From positions 72,153,478-72,217,477 of the forward strand of contig CM066738.1 of NCBI GenBank assembly GCA_033961575.1: DNA of 64,000 nucleotides, given 5' to 3'. The position numbers and the translations under genes were made by a program. This DNA comes from Aselliscus stoliczkanus (lineage: Eukaryota > Chordata > Mammalia > Chiroptera > Hipposideridae). Positions within the stretch are counted from its first letter, which is position 1. The number at the start of each line of letters is the position of its first letter. Of the stretch, positions 36,601 to 48,600 are shown piece by piece. The notes under the pieces were generated by a model that saw only the letters and a list, made by a program, of their open reading frames with translations, ran no database searches and was not told the DNA's origin.

Positions 36601-38476
36601 TACCAAGGGCCCAGACTCCACTTTGTAGAACCATTTGTATAGACAGTTGGCAAAAGAGCACTCCCTTTTTCTCAGTATGTCTCTAGGAAACTTTGGAACA
36701 AGGCAGTCAAAAAATAAACAACCATTCACTCAACAAATATTGGCTGAATTTCAACTACTACTATGCTTGGTTTGAGGATCGTAGGAGGCTGGGCCAACAA
36801 AATATTCAAGAATATTTACAGTTGAGATACTTGTGTTCAAAATGTTACTTCATTTCTGGATTCTGCTTTAACACTTTAAAACCCTGGCACTTCTTCAGCT
36901 AAATGGGTTTAAAGATATTTAGAATCAGTATGATTTTTCAGATTATCTAACATTTAAATTTGGGAGTACAAGTTTCTTCGGCCATGAAATTCAAAGAACT
37001 TCAGCTTCAGCTAATTCGGCCTGATGTATCATTATGGAAATCATGCTCTCTTAAAATCACTACTATTACTACTCAGTCATATAATAATAACTAAAATTGT
37101 AGTTGTAATATATGTGGAGATTTAAGATCTCCAAAGGCATCTTACATATAAAATATTTCATAAGCTTAATATATTGTAATGTACCTTCTACCAAATTCCG
37201 GGTTTGAATTCAGACATGACAGGAATAGCAAGTTTCCTCCACATACCTAAAATGCTGTTCTGAAGCCCAGTAAAAATCAGCACCGTAACTTAGGGCTCAG
37301 TCAGACAGGAAGGTGGCTGGTTCATTGGACAGCTGGGTATTTAACCTGCTACAAATAAAACAAGCCTAGAGTCCTGGAAGCAGGTCAGTACAAGTCTAAG
37401 ATAAGATCCCTACAACTAGTCATAGGCTTTTTTAGTTACTATGTATCTTCTAAAACCCAATAACTTGGTTTCCTATTATAAGCTTACTTAACTATACTGA
37501 AAATTTTATGTAATTATCTGATGCTATTACTTGATTTTGCTGTGTGTTTTTCTAATTTGAGATTACTTTTCATTTTTGATCTTTTAAATTATAAAAAGTC
37601 TATGATTATCACTTACTAAATCTGGCTATCCATAGTGAAAAGTTTAGGGTAATTATACTTGTTTTACAAAAGGTTTTACTTGTTTTCATTTTAATAAGTC
37701 AAAATTGTATATTCAAAATTTCAAATTCATTTTCTCATTGGCTTTCTAAAATTTAAATTCACTGCCCAACTTCAATAAATAGTAAATTTACTTCCTATTC
37801 CTGTTTACCATCATTTCTGGATTAACAGGATATCCTACAGAACTGCCACATTTCCAAGCTAAAACTCACTGATGAGAACATACCTATAGAACCATGTCTT
37901 TGGTTTAGAAAGAAGTTGTCCGTTTGTGCTCCTAGGTTCTCTCACTTTGGCCTACTTCGTGGTGTTCAGCACAGTTGAAAGATTGTGTTTAACAGGCTGT
38001 GTTTCCTATAATACCACATTTGGGAGAAAGGCTGGACACAGAAAAGCAGACCTTAGCCTAGAGACAAGGTGCATATTCTTTGCTCACCCATCTCTCTAAG
38101 AATAACTATGATTTCACACAATGTGCGCTGGAACAAACGTGAATTAAAATGAAGTGAGGAGAGTAGATCATTATAAGGTCATTTTGACCTCTTAATAACA
38201 GAGAGAACACTGATGAAATGCATGGTGTGTGTGGTACAAATCAAAGCCAACTATCTTCTTCCCTGTCTCACATGAAGGCTCACCTAAGCTTCTTGCAGTA
38301 TGGACAGTTAGGGAGCAGAGAAGCATCAAGGTGGTGAGCTCGAATCTTCCATTAATACCTCCCCATATTCTAGAAGGGATCTGAAGCTGTTCTGTTGGCA
38401 GGGGAGAGGAAAGAAGCATTTTTCTCATTATAACAGAGATTTCTTGGACTCTCTACTAAGAAATGTCCCATTTGGG
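36601..38476. other. intron, nothing recognised
   Basis: No exon, SINE or LINE core seen. A block GAAAGATTGTGTTTAACAGG at 37977 recurs, diverged, at 38695. Confidence 0.4.
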
Positions 38477-38555
38477 GGAAATTTGAGAACTTGCTCCCTA
38501 GCATATATCATCAGTTTGGCTCAAATAAACTCTTGTAAAAATTAAACAACAAAAA
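38477..38555 (+). mobile_element. 79-base A-tailed retroposed insert
   Basis: A short insert ends with CAGTTTGGCTCAAATAAACT, a few bases, and an A-rich tail. It is flanked by a perfect 19-base duplication AAGAAATGTCCCATTTGGG at 38458-38476 and 38556-38574. AATAAA sits about 20 bases before the A-rich end, as in a polyadenylated transcript. The source is unknown; its end resembles the polyadenylation region of an endogenous-retrovirus LTR, which is a guess. Confidence 0.8.
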
Positions 38556-39126
38556 AAGAAATGTCCCATTTGGGAACTTGAATGTACTCCAGCTGGATAG
38601 AGAGTCTGGTAGTAGGCAGCATGAGGTATGGTAAGACCCTAGAATAGATCTGAGTGCTTGCTGGCAGTGGGTGATCCTTGAATGCAGCTCTGGAGAAAGA
38701 TTGTGTTTAATAGGCTGTATGTTTCCTAGAACGCCAAGGTCTTCTTCAGAGGCTCCAAACAAGAGTTTGGGAGCTATACAAAAACCATTAACAAAAGAGA
38801 AGACACAAAGATGTCTTCAGTGATGGACTGAACAAGAGACATGTCCTTCTGCAAATACTACTCTGCCTCTTTCACTTTGCCTCTCTCTGTGGGTCTGAAG
38901 TTTTTAGACTTATTTCCTTATAAACCATACCCACTTTTTCAGAATGAATATAACCATTTGTTTGTGATCTGCTTTAGTCAGTTCAACTGCCTTGATTTAA
39001 CTTCCTTTTCAAGTGATCTGAGATGTTTTTGACTGCTTACCATCAGAGGGATAGAATTTCTAAGAAGAGTTGAATTTCTGGTTCCTTCCTGCTCTGTGAC
39101 ACATGATACATCCATGAGTGTTATCT

Positions 39127-39128
<2 letters not shown>

Positions 39129-39191
<63 letters not shown>

Positions 39192-39192
39192 G
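39129..39192. repeat. TA microsatellite
   Basis: About 32 TA units with one C interruption. The reverse frames show a false isoleucine/tyrosine repeat. Confidence 0.97.
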
Positions 39193-39310
39193 TTAGTTTT
39201 CCTTCTGTTTCCTTTCTGATTATACTGATCATAGTGAAAAATCTGCACTGCAAAGAACAGCATTCTTCCTCTTTCCTGGGAAGGTTTATTCTGCTAGAAA
39301 AGATTACACA

Positions 39311-39422
39311 AGGCCGGTCGAGTGGCGCGGTGGTTAAGTGCTGGCATGGGAAGCCAGCAGCCCTGGTTCAGGTCCCACATGTGAGGGCCAGTGACACTGC
39401 CCTCAAAAAAAAAAGAGTGATT
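39311..39422 (+). mobile_element. short tRNA-derived SINE
   Basis: Head GGCCGGTCGAGTGGCGCGGT, B-box-like GGTTCAGGTCCC, CAGTGACACTGCCCTC and an A tail. Flanked by AAGATTACACA at 39300-39310 and 39423-39433. Confidence 0.95.
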
Positions 39423-40082
39423 AAGATTACACAGTGTCCTAAAACACAGTCACATCCAAGTGGTGTACCTGGCCTTCCGAGCTATTTTTGTTCTTTCTAA
39501 TAACATAGGTTATGTCAATCATATCCTGAAAGAAAATAGCCGCAGAGCTTGGTTTTCACTAATAACAAGTGAACACATAGTTATTGAGGAGAAACAAGTA
39601 ATTTCCATGAAAACATTACACCTTTAATTATTCCTACATCCTTTGGAGTATCCTGCTTTGGTAGGAAGTTGGTGGATAATGGAGATTTATTATAGAAACA
39701 GAAAATTATTTTTTCCTCTAGGACTGTTTAAGAAGAACAAATTTTTATCAGACCTGTGTACAACTGGCAGAACTTTCATTGTGTTCATGTGTTCTTTTGT
39801 ATACTCATGTCAATACAAGTAGACATTTAAATAGGCTCGGAGAACAAGTTCCAAGTTCACTTTAATGTATAACAGTGCCCAGCACTGAGCCAATGACAGA
39901 TGAGTGCTTAATGCTTTAGGACTGTGATGTTAATTCTCTATAAATTATCACATAAAAGATAAACAGAACTGCATTAATTCAAGGCTGGGACAAACTGTCT
40001 TAAATTTCAGAATATGAAGCCTTTTGTCTAGATATGTAAATCTTTGTTATTCTAAACATCTATAAAGATTCTAAATTTTAGG

Positions 40083-40540
40083 GTCCGGCCAAGTGGTGCG
40101 TTGGTTAAGAGCTGGCTTGGGACACCAGCGGCCCTGGTTCAGATCCCACATATGAGGGCCAGTGACACTGCCCTCTATAGCTAAGATGGTGAACAACAGC
40201 TCCACCTGGAGCTGGGCTGCTGTGAGTCTCCAGGATGGCATAGCTGCAGCCCCTTCTGCAGTGGGCTGCCATAGGCTACAATGAGTGGCTGGCAGCCAGC
40301 ATGAGCAGCTGGCAGCCGGTGTGAGCTGCCAAGAGCAGCTGTGAGCGGCCGTCCAGAAGCCGGTGACTGATCTGCCTCATCTGAGAAGAGCGCAATGATC
40401 ATACCAACATGGGCCAGTGAAGCAACGTCCTCCACAACTAGACTGAAGAGCAAAAGGACAGCAACGTGTCTGTTCCCCTTCCCCAATTCCCCAACACTGT
40501 TCCCCTCCCCCAATTCCCCAATAAAATCTTTAAAAAAAAG
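40083..40540 (+). mobile_element. long tRNA-derived SINE (double-tail form), first half of a pair
   Basis: Sense copy with head, body and two C-rich end blocks (about 40480 and 40506), then AATAAAATCTTT and eight A. Directly followed by a second, different SINE. The 18-base duplication AAGATTCTAAATTTTAGG lies outside the pair, at 40065-40082 and 40686-40703. Confidence 0.93.
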
Positions 40541-40685
40541 GGCTGGCCGAGTAGCTCAGTTGGTTAAGAGCTTGCTCAAGAGTGCGAGCTGAGCTCTGAG
40601 CAACAGCAGTTCGATGCCCAGCCCGAGCTGAGCTGCCGCTGAGCTGCCAACAGGTGGCAGGATGGCTCAGCAAAAAAAAAAAAAG
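40541..40685 (+). mobile_element. tRNA-derived SINE, second half of a pair
   Basis: Head GGCTGGCCGAGTAGCTCAGT, then CTCAAGAGTGCGAGCTGAGC, CAGTTCGATGCCC, and the 3' block CTGCCAACAGGTGGCAGGAT with A tail. Same subfamily as the copies at 12599 and 56011. Its left edge abuts the A run of the long SINE; it has no separate readable target duplication. Confidence 0.9.
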
Positions 40686-40706
40686 AAGATTCTAAATTTT
40701 AGGAAA

Positions 40707-40880
40707 AGAATAGAGGCTCTGGAGTAAGGAAACCTGGTTTGAATGTAGGTCCTATCACTTACTGGCTAAGTGATCTTGGGCAAGTCAAAGTTTCTGCACT
40801 TCAGTTTGTTCCTATGTAAAACTGAGGGGCAGATAGTATAATTCAGGTATTTTGCGAATCAAAAGCTATGGAGTTTGTCG
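40707..40880 (+). mobile_element. MIR SINE remnant
   Basis: A well-preserved MIR: GAAACCTGGTTTGAATGTAG, then CACTTACTGGCTAAGTGATC and TTGGGCAAGTCAAAGTTTCT, followed by ACTTCAGTTTGTTCC. Confidence 0.85.
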
Positions 40881-42690
40881 AAGTACCTCATATAACAACT
40901 TATAATCCAATGTAAGTTGTAGTCATTAATATTATGCACAATATTGTAAACAGCTCTCGATCTGAAGTTGACAAGTGTAATCAGAAGAGAGCAGCTGCAG
41001 AGAGCAGACAGACCTAGGTTCTAGCCACCTATTGAGTTCTCAATCATCTTATGATCATGGTACATCTTCACCTACTAGAATTCTTGACAATATACTTAAG
41101 GTATTAAAAGGTTCAAAACACCAGAGCACAAAAGTAAAACAATATTAAGAAGAATCTATGGTTATATACTATGTAGTTGGTTTAACCACAGAAAAAATGT
41201 TATCATCCCCAGCTGTGCTCTCTTACAGTCCAGAAAGCACATATTTAACTTTAGAAATGGTCTGACATGCTCCATCTCTTTACCTCTTCTAAAAGCTGTC
41301 CACACCCTGCTTTACCACAAATCACACTACAATGCCCCATTGTACATCATAACAGTACATGTCCCTAATTATAGTCATTTATGTTTTCCGTGATTATTAC
41401 ATGAAGTGACTGTGTTTCCTGATTGAGAACCAGGATGTGTTATCAGTGTTAATCACAGCCATATTAAGAAGAAGCTGGCTTTAAGAAAACTTCCTCTGGT
41501 AAAAATGGAAGTTTATCCTAAGGTCTCAAAGCCGGGCTCAACATCATGCTGTATTAACATGATTCAGCAGCAGGTTAGATCCCACAGTTAGGATATATCA
41601 CATTTTATGCCATGAATGTGTTTTGAAGAGTTGTGTATAAACCAAATTTTTTCTGAAGATTTTAAAGGTACAAGGCAAACAAACCATTAAAGGACCTCTA
41701 TGTTTTTAAAACATCACTTCCCTAATACCTATATTTACCTTGTAAATCGTTATTATACATGGTGTTTTCTGAAAGAGAAAAATTCCTCCTGAGCTAACAA
41801 GCAAAGCAAACAATACTGAAGAATTAAGTCCCCTGAGGTAGTTTTCTCCTTTAGGCGAAATTTAGATTAGCAACGTTCCAATGGCAAAGAGATAGACACT
41901 TCAGAGTATTTTTAAAGACCAAATCCCATATTTCATCAGGTGTCAAGATGCCCAATTTATGAATTATTGTAATTAAGAAAATGGGCAAAGTAAACATAAT
42001 AAGGCAGACCACGAAAAGGCTAAGTTACAATGAAAGATATTTCTCAGGCACTCAAAACTCTGAGTTCATATGTGTGGAGGCAGAGGGTGCCTCTTTCAGT
42101 AAGCAAGATGCCAAGCAAGAATACAGATTTTATTAAACATTGAATTTTTCACTTGACATTCTGAGGATTACAGGTGTACATAAAGCAAACCTGAAACAGA
42201 AACTGGATATCTACCTAAGGGATTCAAAAAGCCTAGGGATCAAGTAATGAGACCTCTGTACTGGGAAAGTATTATCGAGGGACCAAGGAATGAGTAACAG
42301 AGCTTCAAGCCTGTTTGTTTACACTGCTTGTTTACACTGCTGACAACATAAGTTTACAACTGGCATTGTGGAGGCCAGCCACACCATTGTATTCTCAGCA
42401 GAAAGAAAAACCATTTGTAATGTAAGCACAACAGAAATCAACCAAAGGAGGCATCAAACGTGGGTACCATTTTTCTTATTTCACATTACCAAAAGAAAAC
42501 AATGTTATTTGAAGATCCACACTTTCACTTCAGCTACCTCGGTCCCAAATTTCAGTTTCAGAGGACAATGTGAACTTCCAAAATCCATCAAAGACCTTTT
42601 CTTATTAGCCAGAAGAAAGGAAGACAATTCCAATTTACTCACTTTTGCTTAGGGTTTATCAGTTTTCTACTTATAACAGCACCTGACATT
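40881..42690. other. intron, nothing recognised
   Basis: No exon or named repeat. A 13-base unit TGTTTACACTGCT occurs twice in tandem at 42316-42341. Confidence 0.4.
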
Positions 42691-42870
42691 TAATCAGCTA
42701 AAATCACTATGAGTGTTTTGCATACATTATCTGATTTAATGAACATAACAAGCCAACAAGGTAGATCCTGTTATTAAACCCATTTTACAGATGAAGAAGT
42801 CGAGTTTCAAAGAAATTAAAACTTGTTTAAGGTTTGAGAAGTGGTAGATATAGGTTTCAAACCCAGCTAG
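42690..42870 (-). mobile_element. MIR SINE remnant
   Basis: Antisense MIR: CATTATCTGATTTAATGAAC, TTAAACCCATTTTACAGATG and GAAGAAGTCGAGTTTCAAAG, ending GTTTCAAACCCAG. A shorter antisense MIR-like piece is at 43870-43935. Confidence 0.8.
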
Positions 42871-44256
42871 TTCTTAATAACTACACTTTTCTAGGTCAAT
42901 CATAAATGGCTGCTTAATTTTACTGAGTTTTTTGTCTATTAGGATGATCATATGGTTTTCCTCCTTTAACCTATTAGTGCTATTAATATAGTGAATAACA
43001 TCTGAATACTATTTATATAATCATAACATGAATCCAACATTTCAAATTCTGACTAATCTGTTCTATATTAGTATCTTTTTACACCATATCCAGTTACACG
43101 ATGATATAAATATCAGTATCTTCACCAAATATAACAACTTGGGTCAAACTGGTAACAAGTTAAAAGGTTAAACTCAGAATAAATTTAATAAATTAGGTCC
43201 AAGAGTAGAGAACGGATCCTGTAGAATACAGCCAAGATGATGAAAAGTCCTGTAAATATAAACCTGACCACAGAATGGTGCAGGCTCATTTTCTACAAAG
43301 TAACTCAATGTATTTTCTGAGGGAAAAAAAGTAGCATCAAAATGGAGCATTTACTTTGTATATTCTCTAGCTCTGCAGGATTTTGGGTTCTAGGTCTTTA
43401 CTAAAAGCCTAATTCATACTGTTGAGATTTCTCTAGAACTAATCTAAAAGCCCAATGTATAGCACTGTAGTAAAGATCACCAGCTGGCAGAGTACTCAGC
43501 ATATCAGTAATTCAGAATGAATAAAAAACATAAAACACTTCTTCACAGGCCTCATGGTACGAGGAGATATTGTGAAGTATTTTAAAATTTCACTATGGTA
43601 GAAAATATCTATTATATACAAAATAATATCTTTTATTATCATAGAAATCAATTAGTGTGGCATGCCTTATTTTATATTAAATTAATATGACATAGTATGC
43701 CCTATAGTTAATGTTTCTCTGGATCAGAGATGTTCAAACTGCACCCCATGATGTCATCCTATGATAAATGGATAGAAAATGAAAACAAGAGGGCAGAGTT
43801 CTTCAGAGCAAAGCAAATCACCATCTTTGAGGAGAAAGGGAGTAAACAGAATTAAAACAAGCCATTTACACTGAATACTTCCTATGTAGCAGGCATTCGC
43901 CTAGGTGCTCTGTGTATGCTAACACATTAAATAAGAGCAGAAACAGTTTATTATGTTATATTTGAGAGGGAACCTGTTGTTTCTATGCCACATATTACAG
44001 AAAGGAAAGCTTACGTATTTTTTGATGATAAGGACATGAAGTAGATATGGTGATTCCTATGAAACAGGCAACTGGGGAGGAGAAAGAAGACCCCTTTATG
44101 GGGAATCTAATCAATCTCTGAAGGTGGCTGGCTGAGATTTTAGTAGTTTCCACACTGAATTTATGGTGCACAAATGGTTCCATAGATAAAAAAACAAAAA
44201 CACAAAAAATAGCTGAAAACCCTTGTTCTTTTTTCTCAGCAAATTAGCCATGATTT
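42871..44256. other. intron, mostly unrecognised
   Basis: Apart from the short MIR-like piece at 43870-43935 I see nothing that I can name. 43995-44183 has an open frame without recognisable motifs. Confidence 0.4.
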
Positions 44257-44270
44257 AATAAGTTCTATGT

Positions 44271-44486
44271 GGGGCAGCCAGTTATCTCAGTTGGTTAGAG
44301 CTCAGTGCTCATTACACCAAGGTTGACGGTTCAATCCCCACATGGGCCACAGAGTTGTGCCCTCCACAACTAGAATGAAACAACTACTTGACTTGAAGCT
44401 GATGGGTCCTGGAAAAACCACACTGTTCCCCAATTAAAAAAACAAAACAAAACAAAAAAAACTGAGGCATTAAAAAAAATAAAATA
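44271..44486 (+). mobile_element. tRNA-derived SINE, other subfamily
   Basis: Head GCCAGTTATCTCAGTTGG, then GTGCTCATTACACCAAGG, GGTTCAATCCCC and a body with CCCTCCACAACTAGAATGAA and CACTGTTCCCCAATTAAAAA. Imperfect 14-base flanks AATAAGTTCTATGT (44257-44270) and AATAAGTTCCATAT (44487-44500) indicate an older insertion than the short SINEs. Confidence 0.88.
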
Positions 44487-44500
44487 AATAAGTTCCATAT

Positions 44501-46812
44501 GAACTATAACTTGTAAGTCTTTTCTTTTCCCATTTAAAAATATGCATTCCTCTCTTTTAAATTTTACAATCCATATTCTTCCCATTTCCTTTCCTGATTT
44601 AAGTGTTTATATCCCGGGGTAAATGGTGATATGAGGTGGGAAGGAAACTTAAGGTTTTTATGGGAAAATTAAGTAAGTGGTGAATAAACTGTTTTTCAAT
44701 ATTAAAGAAAACAGAAATATAAGCAAGGTGAAATACAACTTTCACTTAAAGGTATAATAAAAAACTTCAAATAAATTTCATGGTCACCTCAGGTCGATCC
44801 CCCAACATCAACATACATCTGCTTTTCTAAAACATCACCAGAATTACTATTAATTCAAATTAGTCTTAATATTAATATAACAATTGCCCATGATAAACAC
44901 AGGTTACTTATAATGTACTTTAAGGCACAGGCAAGAAGGATTTGATAACACTGAATATTGAACCTATTTTTCTATTCTAAAATGAAAGTTTTAAATTATA
45001 TGTGGCATAATTTATGCTTATGTATGCTCTGCTTACTTGATTAAAGAAGAATTGCATGAAAAAAAGATAGGCTTTTTAAAAACCTCCTATAATCACTACT
45101 TTTCAAAATAAAAAAAAATATGATTTCCTACATATTTGAGTGTTGACCATTTCCTAAATTGTCTTCTTTTCCTTTGAATAACTGAAGAATGTTTTATTAC
45201 ATTTATAGGTTTAATAAGTTGCCTCCTGTTTATCAGTTTACCTTTTCTGGTTAGGTCACTATCTAGTTGCACTTCTTCGTAGTTTTTTTTTTTTTTTTTT
45301 TGATGACCTGTTCTGATTTCATTTTTTTGAACAATTTCATCTTAGCTTTTTGCATCATCTGTAACATTCTGGGTTTGATTAAGACAGAACACAGAATATA
45401 TGAATATAGTGTAATAAATTTCTGTCAAATGCAAAAGAACTGTTATGATTATAACACACATACAAAAGGGCTATCAGGCCCTGAAAAGCAGAGAAATCCC
45501 CTTCCAGCCATAACATTTTATAGCATTGAAGCACTATAAGACTCTTTCTGGCATTTTAACAGTTCAACGATTATCAACATCTGTATGCTACTTTGAACAT
45601 GCCAAAGATTTCACCTGTGTCCTCACTGAACTGTCATGATGTATGTATTAAATAATTAAAGGTCATCTTCTCTAGAGATTGGTAAACCTGCCAGCTTTCC
45701 TGTTAGGTATTTCATGGCAGGCTCAGAACTGAGTCCTGGACCTCCAAAGGGGCTGACAGGAACTGCAGAGGAAATCAGGAAAGACACTTTTACTCACTGC
45801 TAGCCACATAATTTGCAATGGTAAACCCCACCAAAAGACAACCATTGGTCAGCATGTTTAAGAGATACCCTCTCATCGAACAAAGAAAACTCTAGTTTTA
45901 TCTAGTCTGTTACCTAAAACTCACTGACTTTGTCAAAATAAGTACAAACTGAGACATTTTGTTAACAAGGGGCAAATACACATAAATCAGAAGTGATAGG
46001 TACATTTTTTTTCCAGTAGAAAAAGAACTGAGACCATTGTGGCCAGAATCATAGTGCAGAATTGGGGTTAGGGTTACACAAAGATTAAATAAAATCTATC
46101 TTATAGAAATTAACCATTAATAACTTCTTACCCCCAAACTGCTTTTTACAATGACAACAGGATATATCCTTTACTGATAATTAGATAAAATATTTTACTC
46201 TATGAATGCCAGCATACACATATGCCACTGTGTCTGTAAACCTGTGCTGAAACTGGAGAACTCTAGTGTCTGTTACGTCTCATTAAGTTGGGACAATCAT
46301 CAAGGGAATAAAAAGATATTAATATTATAAGACAGTATAAAATAGATATGTCCAACAAGCCATGGGTCTTAATACAAGTCTTTGTTAAAATGTAACTAAA
46401 TTGAATCAACAGACAGGCAATATTACTATCCATTCTTAATAAAACCAACAAGAAGATCGAATGACTAGAAACTAAAATAGCCCTGGGAGGCAAAGTCATA
46501 AAAGATGTATGATGAAAAAAGGAACCCAGCATCAATTTCAATGGGGACTCCTGAATAGCCTTTCTAAACCACCAAATAAAAGATTTACGTTCCCTGGAAA
46601 CCATGTTGCAAAAACCAAGTTTTGTGCTTTATTTCGACAATTACAGACGATGATGTTCTCTTAAGTGGACAAAGAGAAATCCCTTCTGTGAGGTGATGTA
46701 GCAATATAAATATCCAATACAGAGGGGGAAAAAAAGAGAAGTCATACTTTCAAGAACCCAAATGTACTTGATAATAAAACGTCAACAATGATAATGTTAC
46801 AGGCTCTCCTAC
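44501..46812. other. intron, nothing recognised
   Basis: AT-rich intron directly 3' (in transcript direction) of the 154-base exon. Poly-T at 45284-45301. The donor for that exon is at 46812-46811. Confidence 0.4.
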
Positions 46813-46966
46813 CTGTGTTTTTTGATGCCATTGGAGAGAGCATCTCCCCCACCACAGTCTTTTCCTTCAGACATTCTGTGTTTACTGATCAAATGCTCTC
46901 CTTCCTCTTCAAAGGAGTGTGCTGTCACTGCTTCCAATCTACTCAGCGACCGTTCAGACTCGGAAT
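46813..46966 (-). CDS. OSBPL1A: OSBPL1A exon: linker before the ORD, with the probable ORP1S start codon
   Basis: This 154-base exon starts after a CACAG acceptor and ends at CACAG/GTAGG. It contributes two bases, fifty codons and two bases. The protein begins SESERSLSRLEAV and ends SNGIKKH. In human ORP1L, as I recall it, this follows directly on the FFAT motif that binds VAP at the ER, so the split aspartate at the 5' junction would be the residue after FFAT. A methionine followed by SEGKDCGGG matches the first residues I recall for the short isoform ORP1S, with G in place of human E at position 4. The segment is acidic and serine-rich, with no fold of its own visible. The open frame continues past the acceptor into the intron to a methionine at 47024; I treat that as intron. 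Confidence 0.9.
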
Positions 46967-48600
46967 CTGTGGCAGAGCAGGTATTCATAGTCAGTGAATT
47001 GAACTTGGCTGGCTTCGGTAACAATGGATTGCTCCCTTAATGCATCAGGCTTTGAAACTTAAGGAGCCTACTTTGTCCTTCAACAGTCCATCTGTTAACT
47101 ACCTCCTTGGGGATTTCAGTGAACCTGCACCCAATAAGGCCAAAGTGGATTTATAAAACAGATATAGGATTATACCGAGTTACAGTTAAACGGATTTTAT
47201 ATATTAAGAGAGACTTCCAAAGAGTACATAATTCTTTAAGGAATATTCAGTGGTTCCCCCCAACATTTCTATTTTTATTTTCCCTCTCAAGACATCTTAA
47301 GCATAACTTACAAAAAAACATTCAATTTTTAGAATTCATTATAAGGAAAAAGCTAGAGTGGCTACCCTTCTGGGAAGCATAAATTACATCTGAAACCACA
47401 GACACAAAAGCAAGATAATTAAAAAATATATTTAAAAACACTTTTAAAGATACTTCTTCTGGTATATTACTTAAATCCTGAAGAGCTAAAGCCAGAAGTG
47501 TCCATATAAAATCTAATTATCAGGCAGGTATTTTTGGGATGAAAATGCCATGTTCCCAATTGGCTGTGTATTCAGAGTAGAGCCATCTGCCTGTGTGGGA
47601 ATAAGACAACTTATTTTTGTACAGTACATTATAGTTTTCGAGCATGTTTACAGTCTTCACCTCCTTTTAGCTTCTCCAGGGTGCTTTGGTGAAGGTGAGG
47701 TAGGACCATGAGGTTAACAAGTATGCTAATGGTCTCATGGTTTGTGAACTGGGCAGAACATGAAGTGAACCCAGATTTTTTCTAATTCCTTGTTCAATGC
47801 TCTATATACTTCAAATCAAGCAGCTGTCACTCAATCTCTAGTAATCTTTCAGTGGTGCCTAAGTTTTTATTAAAATGTAAATTAAAGGTAATTTCTAACT
47901 ATCTCTTAAGCAGATGACCATACACTCATTTGTCTTCAGCGCTAGAGAAGCACTCTTACACAAATTCAAACAAACTTCCCTTAAATGAATTCTGGACCAC
48001 CTGCTTAGTATGCCTTATAGCTAAAATGCTTAGGAAATACAATTTTCTAGTACTTTCTTTCCCAGCTACTGCATTCAAATAATTCAGTCAAAACCATAGA
48101 ACCTTATTGTTATTACATTTGGTTGATTAGTAACAACTGTTGAACAAACACAATTGCAGGCAGGACAATACACCTTGAGCCCTGAACTCTGGACTCTCTT
48201 AATGGTGCAAGTTACTGACAGAAAGACTTTCAATGCTGGTAAAGTTCTTTTTATTTTCTGTAAATATAATACTAATGGAATTAAAAATACAGCTTTGTTC
48301 TGTCATGTGCCTTATAACAGAGAAACATATTTTAATAATAAAGAGATATTTATTTTTCATTGTCAATTCTGGAAGGTAGTCACAATATTTTATTGAAAAA
48401 AGATTAAAGATGACCTGTATAGCCAATAACAAGGAGACAGTCACTCATTAGATGAAATAAGCAGTTGTTAAACTTACACTTGCAAAAACAATTTAATAAA
48501 ATAGAAAATGCTTTTAACAACGTGAAAACAAAAAATCAGGATACCATTTTACAACTCTAACATATAAGCAAAACAATAATTTTACTCTGCCTTAAAGACC
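46967..48600. other. intron upstream of the 154-base exon
   Basis: Contains the acceptor for the exon at 46966-46813. The frame of that exon stays open into the intron as far as a methionine at 47024. No TATA box, CpG cluster or first exon for the short isoform could be recognised. Confidence 0.45.

Larger units (their letters stand above)
1446..46966 (-). other. OSBPL1A: OSBPL1A gene, partial (five internal coding exons and their introns)
   Basis: ORP1 is a sterol and phosphoinositide-binding protein. Its long isoform works at late endosome-ER contacts. Five exons read in order 46966-46813, 21921-21846, 3806-3672, 2806-2709, 1628-1446, with AG acceptors, GT donors and compatible phases at each junction. 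The introns are about 24.9 kb, 18.0 kb, 865 bases and 1.08 kb. The encoded residues match my memory of human ORP1 almost throughout, and better than ORP2, the nearest paralogue; the large introns also favour OSBPL1A. Ankyrin repeats, PH domain and FFAT motif would be encoded further right in exons I did not find, and the C-terminal half of the ORD lies left of the window. The gene is therefore incomplete here. Confidence 0.9.

Noticed and set aside
38978..39263. Proteins with isoleucine/tyrosine repeats
   Set aside because: They are the TA microsatellite read in two frames.
46788..47040. Plus-strand open frames at 46788-46997 and 46822-47040
   Set aside because: They are the opposite strand of the OSBPL1A exon at 46966-46813.
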